Positions 7,373 through 12,684 of a stretch of 16,482 nt of DNA are shown here, piece by piece (position 1 is the stretch's first letter; every line of letters starts with the position of its first letter). Source of the DNA: Gammaproteobacteria bacterium (GTDB lineage: Bacteria; Pseudomonadota; Gammaproteobacteria; Enterobacterales; Psychrobiaceae); NCBI GenBank assembly GCA_013214885.1, contig JABSRS010000031.1:1-16482 (forward strand). The letters run 5' to 3'. Both the position numbers and the translations under genes were made by a program. Under the pieces are notes generated by a model. The model was not told where the DNA came from. It ran no database searches and saw only the letters and a list, made by a program, of their open reading frames with translations.

Positions 7373-8590
7373 ATGGCAATGTTTAGCTACAAATCACGGG
7401 ATCGTCGAGGTCAGCAGGTTTCAGGGAAAATGGAGGGTACGGATCCTAATCAAGTTGCCTCAATCCTGTTAGGTCGTGGTTTGACGCCGATTGAAGTTAA
7501 AGCAATTAAAGAAACAGCTGAAGGTCTGTCGCTTGAAATATTATTTCGTCGCCCAGTTACCTTAGATGAATTAGTGATATTTTCGCGCCAAATGTACAGC
7601 TTAATGACGGCGGGAATTCCCGTGATGAGGGCTATTTCAGGCTTACGAGACAGTGCTAGCAACCCTCTTATGACCAAAGCATTGGTTGCGGTGTTGGAAG
7701 ATTTAGAATCTGGACGAACGTTATCAAGCGCATTGGCTAAACAACCTCAAGTATTTAGTCAAATCGTGGTGAGCTTAGTTCATGTTGGTGAAAATACCGG
7801 CCAACTAGACCTCGCATTTGATCAGCTAGCCAAATATTTAGAGCGAGAACAAGAAACCCGTAAACAAATTAAAGCGGCGATGCGCTATCCAACATTTGTA
7901 TTATTGGCGTTAGTGGGCGCAATGGTCGTGTTGAATATTTTTGTGATCCCCGTTTTTTCCCAAATGTTTAATAAATTTGGGGTTGAGTTACCATGGACCA
8001 CCCGAACGTTACTGGCAACATCATCCTTTTTTGTCAATTATTGGCCTGCGTTATTGGGCGCAACAGTCATTTCATTTGCTTGGGTTAAGCGGTGGATGGC
8101 GTCTGATAAAGGAAAATTAATTTGGGATCGTAAAAAGCTTAGGATCCCAATTGTTGGCAGTATTATTGAACGAGCCTTGTTGGCGCGCTTTGGCCGTAGC
8201 TTTTCGATGATGTTGACGGCGGGCGTACCATTATTGCAAGGGCTTAGTTTGGTTGGGGACGCGGTGGATAATGCCTTTATGAAAGATCGTATCAACAACA
8301 TGGGCGTCGGTATTCGCGCTGGAGAAAGTTTATTACGAGTTGGTTCAAATTCAGAATTATTTAACCCATTGGTGTTGCAAATGATTGCCGTGGGTGAAGA
8401 AACTGGGCAATTGGAGCAGATGATGACTAACATGGCGGAGTATTATGAACGTGAAGTAGATTTTGATTTAAAAAGTCTCACCGCGAAAATAGAACCGATT
8501 TTAATTATGATTGTGGCTGGCATGGTCCTAATTTTGGCGTTAGGTATATTTACGCCAATGTGGGACATGATGTCGGCGATGAAAAAGTAA
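7373..8590 (+). CDS. mshG: MshG, inner-membrane platform protein (GspF/PilC family)
   Basis: The 405-residue polytopic protein is expected to be turned by MshE to insert pilins into the growing fibre. It has the family layout. A short N-terminal region (FSYKSRDRRGQQVSGKMEG) is followed by two homologous GspF helical domains, the first with LVIFSRQMYSLMTAGIPVMRA and the second with RFGRSFSMMLTAGVPLLQGL. Both repeats end in the typical G-E-x-T-G-Q-L turn (VGENTGQLD and VGEETGQLE). Three transmembrane helices lie at about 173-198, 218-240 and 374-396. The length is normal for the family. It starts three bases after the mshE stop, and the mshF start overlaps its TAA. Confidence 0.96.
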   Translation: MAMFSYKSRDRRGQQVSGKMEGTDPNQVASILLGRGLTPIEVKAIKETAEGLSLEILFRRPVTLDELVIFSRQMYSLMTAGIPVMRAISGLRDSASNPLMTKALVAVLEDLESGRTLSSALAKQPQVFSQIVVSLVHVGENTGQLDLAFDQLAKYLEREQETRKQIKAAMRYPTFVLLALVGAMVVLNIFVIPVFSQMFNKFGVELPWTTRTLLATSSFFVNYWPALLGATVISFAWVKRWMASDKGKLIWDRKKLRIPIVGSIIERALLARFGRSFSMMLTAGVPLLQGLSLVGDAVDNAFMKDRINNMGVGIRAGESLLRVGSNSELFNPLVLQMIAVGEETGQLEQMMTNMAEYYEREVDFDLKSLTAKIEPILIMIVAGMVLILALGIFTPMWDMMSAMKK

Positions 8591-9075
8591 TGGCAATGAC
8601 ACCCAATAACTCTAGTGTCGGTTTGTTTCGTTTGATTATTGTGATCATATTGATGCTGCTCATCATCATATTTGTCATGAAAGCGTATTTTAATAATAAA
8701 CCGATCGTCGATGCGGTGAATTTTGAGATGGAGCAGCGAAATTTTACCCACACATTATCGTTGATCAAAGCACAATGGTTACTGGAAGGGCGACAATCTG
8801 AGGTCGAGTTTGTTTTTTTTGAACAGCACGGTGAAGTGAAAAATTCACAGATCTTTAAAGTGTCTAACTTAGGTTGGCCATCGATTAACAATACTAAACA
8901 ATCAAAGTATTGCTTAGTATTATGGGCCACAGTGATTAATGTTGAAGTAAATGAAGCAAGTGTGCGGGTATTAACCCGCGCTAACCACCATAAAAATGGT
9001 GACATTGAGTGTCAAATTTGTGATGCTACAAGTTCAGCGTCATGTTTAACGTACTCAACGTTATCGGGTATTTAA
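8590..9075 (+). CDS. mshF: MshF, membrane-anchored pilin-like protein of unknown role
   Basis: The 161-residue protein has one N-terminal hydrophobic helix (about 12-31) and a periplasmic domain with Cys111, Cys137, Cys140 and Cys147, probably disulphide-forming. Its published role is unclear to me. The sequence aligns with MshB. LIIVIIL at 15-21 and W-x-x-EGR at 63-68 have the same 47-residue spacing as LIIVVVI and W-x-x-EGR in MshB. A G-aromatic-P motif (GWP, 95-97) matches GFP in MshB and GYP in MshA. The prepilin G|F site is absent, and Arg14 lines up with pilin Glu5. I infer an unprocessed pilin-fold partner. ATG 8590 overlaps the mshG stop (TAATG). An in-frame ATG at 8560 lies inside mshG and is less likely, and ATG 8596 is also possible. 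Confidence 0.85.
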   Translation: MAMTPNNSSVGLFRLIIVIILMLLIIIFVMKAYFNNKPIVDAVNFEMEQRNFTHTLSLIKAQWLLEGRQSEVEFVFFEQHGEVKNSQIFKVSNLGWPSINNTKQSKYCLVLWATVINVEVNEASVRVLTRANHHKNGDIECQICDATSSASCLTYSTLSGI

Positions 9076-9119
9076 GATACTCATTGGGTCAATAATTTTA
9101 GCGTAACACGAGGTTTAAC

Positions 9120-9719
9120 ATGAGAAAACACCAAGGCTTTTCATTAATAGAATTAATTATAGTTGTAGTCATCTTGAGCTTATTGGCCGTTACTGCCTTG
9201 CCACGATTTTTAAATATCACCGAACAGGCCGAAGATGCTGCCGTTGAAGGTGTTGCTGGTGGTTTTGCGGCTGCAGTAGGCTTGGTTAGGGCCGAATGGG
9301 AAATTGAAGGACGCCCATCGGGCAATGATGCTTATATCACTATGACATCAACCAAGGTTCAGGTTAACGCCTTTGGTTTTCCTACTGCGGGTTCGGGAGG
9401 CTCTGGTAGTAATTTAGCGCCCAATCAAATGAGTGCGCTAGCCTGCAAAACAGTATTTGACCGGGTAATGCAAAGCCCTGTCCGTAGTGTGGTTGAAAAC
9501 AATGACGCCAGTAATGTAAGATATTACATCAGCGTAGAATCAGCTGCTGGCTCGACCGACAACGGCACAGTATTTGACCTCTGTGTTTATCACTTAGTGG
9601 CGACATTGAGTCTAAATAAAGAAACAGGAATTCCTGCGAGTAGCGATATTAATGTTGGCAACAACTTTACTTATAATTCGGCAACTGGCCAAGTTCAAGT
9701 TTTTAGCAACAATCAATAA
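9120..9719 (+). CDS. mshB: MshB, type IV minor pilin
   Basis: The 199-residue prepilin has the leader MRKHQG cut before Phe7 (GFSLIE), mature Glu5 (Glu11) and a hydrophobic helix to about residue 29. The globular domain has AEWEIEGR at 58-65, VNAFGFP at 82-88, a Gly/Ser-rich loop just after, and a Cys pair around LACKTVF and FDLCVYH. Its N-terminal half closely parallels MshA, including GVxG near residue 44 and the G-aromatic-P at residues 86-88, so the two are paralogues. MshB is taken to be a minor pilin that may initiate or stabilise the fibre. The 44 bases before it contain GAGG seven to eight bases from the ATG as ribosome site. In Vibrio the structural transcript is reported to start near this gene, but I see no convincing promoter here. 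Confidence 0.93.
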   Translation: MRKHQGFSLIELIIVVVILSLLAVTALPRFLNITEQAEDAAVEGVAGGFAAAVGLVRAEWEIEGRPSGNDAYITMTSTKVQVNAFGFPTAGSGGSGSNLAPNQMSALACKTVFDRVMQSPVRSVVENNDASNVRYYISVESAAGSTDNGTVFDLCVYHLVATLSLNKETGIPASSDINVGNNFTYNSATGQVQVFSNNQ

Positions 9720-9809
9720 TATTTAACAAATATGTTTGGTTGATCAATTAAATTTATATTATCATAACTGCAAATAGGTTATTCATTACAAATTTTTAAA
9801 GGAAGTAAC
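9720..9809 (+). promoter_or_regulatory. AT-rich leader of mshA with promoter-like elements
   Basis: The 90 bases between mshB and mshA are strongly AT-rich and hold no gene. Sigma70-like pairs can be drawn: TTGGTT (9736-9741) with TATCAT (9760-9765) at 18 bases, or TTGATC (9740-9745) with CATAAC at 17. Neither is close to consensus. TTGATCAA at 9740-9747 is a perfect 8-base palindrome and could be part of an operator. A separate mshA promoter is biologically plausible because the major pilin is needed in excess. I see no sigma54 -24/-12 motif. Confidence 0.35.
9798..9805 (+). promoter_or_regulatory. Strong ribosome binding site of mshA
   Basis: AAAGGAAG lies about five bases before the mshA ATG. 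It is one of the best Shine-Dalgarno matches in the window and much stronger than that of mshC, consistent with high synthesis of the major pilin. Confidence 0.7.
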
Positions 9810-10295
9810 ATGAAAAAATCTCAAGGTTTTACATTAATTGAATTAATTATCGTGATTATTATTTTAGGTATTCTAGCGGTTACCGCAGCGCCTAAATTTA
9901 TTGATATGCAAGGCGATGCACGTGGAGCACTATTACAAGGCGTAAAAGGGTCGATTGCTGGCGCGATGAACATTACTTATGCTAAGTCGGCTTTGCAAGG
10001 TGATGAGAAAAAAGCAAAAGGAGGGACTGATGCACCTGAGGTTGATAATGTTTTAACAGCATATGGCTATCCTGTTGCACTTAGCGATGAGTTAACAGAG
10101 GCTGCAGGTTTTGAAACCACTGACTTTGCTGTAAAGATTGATCCTGCAGGGACTGCCTACGTTTATGCTGCTGGGCTAACATATGGCAGTGGCACACTTG
10201 TAGAAGCTAGTGAATGCTATGTCAAATATGTTGAAGCAACGTCAGCAGCGTCGAGCGATAAAGCTAAAGTTACAATTGATGTCGACAAGTGCTAG
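9810..10295 (+). CDS. mshA: MshA, major MSHA pilin subunit
   Basis: The 161-residue prepilin has a six-residue leader MKKSQG and a canonical cleavage site G|FTLIELI, with Glu11 as mature Glu5. A highly hydrophobic assembly helix runs to about residue 27. The mature subunit is about 155 residues and polymerises into the fibre used for surface attachment. Other marks are PKFIDMQGDARGALLQGVKG, which is typical of MshA, GYP at 86-88, Ala/Gly-rich strands, and Cys136 with the C-terminal Cys161, which probably form the disulphide that closes the D-region. It is identified as MshA by type-IVa leader length, its place between mshB and mshC, the strong ribosome site, and the intrinsic terminator right after it. 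MSHA biogenesis normally needs the prepilin peptidase PilD, not encoded here. Confidence 0.95.
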   Translation: MKKSQGFTLIELIIVIIILGILAVTAAPKFIDMQGDARGALLQGVKGSIAGAMNITYAKSALQGDEKKAKGGTDAPEVDNVLTAYGYPVALSDELTEAAGFETTDFAVKIDPAGTAYVYAAGLTYGSGTLVEASECYVKYVEATSAASSDKAKVTIDVDKC

Positions 10296-10312
10296 TTTAA
10301 ATACTGATTAAT

Positions 10313-10339
10313 AAAAAAGGAACTGCGGTTCCTTTTTTT
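10313..10339 (+). terminator. Intrinsic terminator after mshA
   Basis: AAAAAAGGAAC is followed by a TGCG loop and GTTCCTTTTTTT. This gives a perfect 11-base-pair stem and a run of seven T. It starts 18 bases after the mshA stop. The A-tract on the left arm would also allow termination of transcripts from the other side. It should end or attenuate the mshA message before mshC, giving much more pilin than minor pilins. Confidence 0.9.
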
Positions 10340-10400
10340 GATCTTGGGGCATCATTGGCTATTGTCGGTGGTGCTGTGAAGATAAATCGGTTAAATTAAG

Positions 10401-10423
10401 ATTAATAGAATTAATAGAATTAA
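10401..10423. repeat. 9-bp tandem repeat upstream of mshC
   Basis: Two exact copies of ATTAATAGA and a third partial copy (ATTAA) lie 14 bases before the mshC ATG, in the spacer after the mshA terminator. The rest of the spacer (10340-10436) is AT-rich and I see no clear promoter. The repeat may be chance slippage in AT-rich DNA or a binding site. Confidence 0.6.
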
Positions 10424-10436
10424 GCAGATAAGCACA

Positions 10437-10889
10437 ATGAGTAAGTTACGGGGTTTTACCTTAATTGAATTAGTTTTAACAATGTTGCTAATTGCTATTT
10501 TAGCGGTAGGGGTATTTCCGAAACTTTTTGGCCGCTCTGAATTTACCGCTTATACTATTCGTGACCAATTGTTAGGGCAATTAAGATTAGTCCAGATGCA
10601 AGCAATGAACCAGCTTGGTCATTGTCACAATCTGATTATTACCCCCTCTCAATTTGGCTTGGCTAACTCGACTGATTTCAATGATATTTCGCTGGCCCCT
10701 AATGATGTGATTGAACTCGACGATGTCCTTGTTAGCATCGGGAATGGCAGGACACTGAAGTTACGCTTTGATAACGATGGTAAAATTGTCGCTGGCGGCG
10801 ATTGTGCTGGCGGCTGCGTTATTGATATTGTTGGCAGTGAGGCATTAAAGATCATCATTGAACCAGAGGGCTATGTCCATGCCCAATAA
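10437..10889 (+). CDS. mshC: MshC, GspH-like minor pilin
   Basis: The 150-residue prepilin has the leader MSKLRG cut before Phe7 (GFTLIE), mature Glu5 and hydrophobic helix VLTMLLIAILAVGVFPKLF. After the helix, FTAYTIRDQLLGQLRLVQMQAM resembles the GspH/FimT-type minor pilin stalk. Cys residues occur in GHCHNL and the CAGGC turn near the C-terminus, likely a disulphide. It is probably part of the tip complex with MshD, MshO and MshP (inference from GspH-I-J-K order). It follows the mshA terminator by 97 bases and has only a weak ribosome site (AAGCAGATAAG region), so it may be expressed by read-through at a low level. It overlaps mshD by 11 bases. Confidence 0.92.
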   Translation: MSKLRGFTLIELVLTMLLIAILAVGVFPKLFGRSEFTAYTIRDQLLGQLRLVQMQAMNQLGHCHNLIITPSQFGLANSTDFNDISLAPNDVIELDDVLVSIGNGRTLKLRFDNDGKIVAGGDCAGGCVIDIVGSEALKIIIEPEGYVHAQ

Positions 10890-11400
10890 ACAGCAGGGTT
10901 TTACCCTAATCGAGCTCATCATCGGCATTGTGGTGTTTGCTGTCGCGATGACCATGATGACTTCGCTGATTTTTCCCCAGGTGCAACGTAGCATCGATCC
11001 AATCTATCAAATACGCGCTACTGAGCTGGCTAATACCTTAATTAATGAAATACAAGCAAAGCCTTTCGATGAAAACTCGACACCATGGCTTGGTTTGGGT
11101 CGTTGCGACGAAACAGACCCACCGTTGTGTACCTTGGCCGGAGATTTGGGGCCAGATAATGGGCCAGATAATGAAACTCGTGACTTATTTGATGATGTTG
11201 ATGATTACCATCAATTGAACATTTCAGGTCAACATTTATACCAAAACTTTGCCTTAAATGTGGTGGTTTTCTATGACAGTGATTTTAATGGGATTGAAGA
11301 TAGCGATATCACCAGTCGCGGTGCCAAATTGATTCAAGTAACGGTGACGACTCCAAGTGGACAAACAATTAAATTTGCGACCTATCGGAGTAATTACTGA
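10879..11400 (+). CDS. mshD: MshD, GspI/PilV-like minor pilin
   Basis: The 173-residue prepilin has the leader MPNKQQG cut before Phe8 (GFTLIELIIGIV), with mature Glu5. The stretch IYQIRATELANTLINEIQAKPFDE is a helical stalk as in GspI/PilV-like minor pilins. DDVDDYHQL (about residues 105-113) is a recurrent MshD/PilV motif. Cys residues in GRCDE and PPLCTL may pair. The start at ATG 10879 is preferred because AGAGGG (10865-10870) lies eight bases before it. ATG 10873 would have only two bases, and TTG 10858 would give a longer leader. The gene overlaps mshC by 11 bases and mshO by one (TGATG). Confidence 0.92.
   Translation: MPNKQQGFTLIELIIGIVVFAVAMTMMTSLIFPQVQRSIDPIYQIRATELANTLINEIQAKPFDENSTPWLGLGRCDETDPPLCTLAGDLGPDNGPDNETRDLFDDVDDYHQLNISGQHLYQNFALNVVVFYDSDFNGIEDSDITSRGAKLIQVTVTTPSGQTIKFATYRSNY
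11149..11172. repeat. In-frame 12-bp tandem duplication in mshD
   Basis: GGGCCAGATAAT occurs twice, back to back, encoding Gly-Pro-Asp-Asn twice in a loop just before the DDVDDYH motif of MshD. Because the unit is a multiple of three, copy-number change would lengthen or shorten the loop without a frameshift. Confidence 0.85.
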
Positions 11401-12188
11401 TGAAGCAGTGGGTGGAACAAGGATTTACCTTAATTGAATTAATTGTGGTTATTCTAATACTGTCGACAGTTAGTGTCGGGGTGACCTCCTATATTCACTT
11501 TGGGATTGATGTCTACCTAGATACTGTTGGGCGTGATCGACAAATAGGTGATAGTCGCTTTTTAATTTCCCGGATGACTCGTGAGCTGCGCGAAGCTCTG
11601 CCTAACAGTATTCGAGTTAACGGTAGCTGTATCGAGTTTGTAGCCATTGGCGCCAGCTCGACCTATATCGTTTTACCCGTCGCGCCACAAGCCGCCGCAG
11701 CCCAGGTAACCTTGGTGTTGCCAGCGTTAACTCCAGAATTGGCGACCAGCAATAAATTGGTGGTGTATCCGCTTAACCCCGTCGAAGTTTATGTCGATCC
11801 TGACGGTAGCAGTGGCAAAGTTTTTTTGCTCGGACAAGTGGTCAGCTCGGGTAAATCATCGGCGGTAATTGGTCTTAAAAATTCGGTACAGTTTCAGTCA
11901 GATTCACCGACCCAACGTTATTTTCTGATTGGTAGTGCGGTGAGTTACTGTGTCGAAGGCACTGATGTTATACGATATGACAGTTATTGGCCCATTGGCC
12001 CTCAGCAGCCTCCTCCAGCTTCGGCACAAGTAAGCCTAATGGCGCAAAATCAAGTGAACAATAATCCTTTTAACTATCATCATGACACTTTAACGCGCAA
12101 TGCGATTGCTCAGTTAAACTTCGTCTTTCGCTATGATGATGAAGACTTAGAGCTATTTCATGAGGTCCACATTGTTAATGTTCCTTAA
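11400..12188 (+). CDS. mshO: MshO, GspJ/PilW-like minor pilin
   Basis: The 262-residue prepilin has the leader MKQWVEQG cut before Phe9 (GFTLIELIVVILILSTVSVGV), with mature Glu5. The stalk has DTVGRDRQIGDSRFLISRMTRELREALPNSIRV, where the RFLISRMTRELR helix is the typical GspJ/PilW-like minor pilin signature. A large beta-rich globular domain follows, with two Cys (SCIEFV at about residue 76 and YCVEG at about 184) that could form a disulphide. It is expected in the priming complex at the pilus tip. The ATG overlaps the mshD TGA, and GGAG at 11387-11390 is nine bases upstream. The 3' end overlaps mshP by 11 bases. Confidence 0.92.
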   Translation: MKQWVEQGFTLIELIVVILILSTVSVGVTSYIHFGIDVYLDTVGRDRQIGDSRFLISRMTRELREALPNSIRVNGSCIEFVAIGASSTYIVLPVAPQAAAAQVTLVLPALTPELATSNKLVVYPLNPVEVYVDPDGSSGKVFLLGQVVSSGKSSAVIGLKNSVQFQSDSPTQRYFLIGSAVSYCVEGTDVIRYDSYWPIGPQQPPPASAQVSLMAQNQVNNNPFNYHHDTLTRNAIAQLNFVFRYDDEDLELFHEVHIVNVP

Positions 12189-12594
12189 AATACCAGTCAA
12201 GCACCAGCAAGGCAGCATGTTAGTGACCGCACTTTTTGTGATTATTGTGCTAGGAATGCTAGGGCTAGCCATCTTTAAGATTCAATCAAGCAGCGGCCGC
12301 TCAATTGGCTATGAAGTCTATGGTGCCCGCGCTTTTAATGCTGCTAATAGCGGTGCCGAGCGAGCGTTAGCACAGATATTCCCACTTACAGGCGTGAGTA
12401 ATTGCGCGGAATCGTCAACATTAGATTTGTCAGAGCAGGTTGCGTTTCATGGCTGTAAAGTAGAGGTGGAATGTGAGTCATTTCTTATTACTGAAACAGA
12501 CTTTACCCATTTCCGAATAACCAGCACAGCATCATGTGAGGCGGGTGACTTTACCACGCAACGCAAAGTGGCTGTCGAAGCTAGGTCAAGATAA
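12178..12594 (+). CDS. mshP: MshP, PilX/GspK-like minor pilin
   Basis: About 138 residues. The leader MFLKIPVKHQQG ends in a Gly before Ser13 (G|SMLVTALFVIIVLGML), so the processing site is atypical and mature position 5 is Thr rather than Glu. This is like PilX/GspK-type subunits that cap the minor-pilin complex. After the helix, EVYGARAFNAANSGAERAL is a recurrent PilX/MshP motif. Four to five Cys residues occur between about residues 75 and 120, probably in disulphides. ATG 12178 gives a normal leader. ATG 12160 and TTG 12172 are in frame, and TGAGG at 12161-12165 is 12 bases from ATG 12178 and six from TTG 12172, so the start is not certain. It overlaps mshO by about 11 bases. Confidence 0.85.
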   Translation: MFLKIPVKHQQGSMLVTALFVIIVLGMLGLAIFKIQSSSGRSIGYEVYGARAFNAANSGAERALAQIFPLTGVSNCAESSTLDLSEQVAFHGCKVEVECESFLITETDFTHFRITSTASCEAGDFTTQRKVAVEARSR

Positions 12595-12684
12595 GGGTTT
12601 CATTTTATCACTCAACGACGTTTTTTCTTGAAACTAGAGAGCATGAATAACGTTCGATACTAATAATTTATGGACTAAATATTA

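Noticed and set aside
8038..8433. Antisense open frame of 131 residues, with similar ones at 8443-8751 and 8550-9005
   Set aside because: These are shadows of mshG and mshF with no recognisable domain and no plausible independent start context.
8560..8589. Ten-residue extension of MshF from ATG 8560
   Set aside because: It reads through the 3' end of mshG, and the TAATG coupling at 8590 is the more natural start.
9076..9119. Promoter before mshB, as reported in Vibrio
   Set aside because: TTGGGT at 9084-9089 has no -10 element at normal spacing in these 44 bases. A promoter inside mshF cannot be excluded but is not visible.
10858..10878. Longer MshD leader from TTG 10858
   Set aside because: AGAGGG at 10865-10870 serves ATG 10879 with good spacing and gives a normal seven-residue prepilin leader.
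12595..12684. Possible promoter or terminator between mshP and mshQ
   Set aside because: TTGAAA at 12628-12633 has no well-spaced -10 box. The T-run at 12621-12626 has no stable stem before it, only a short AACG/CGTT.
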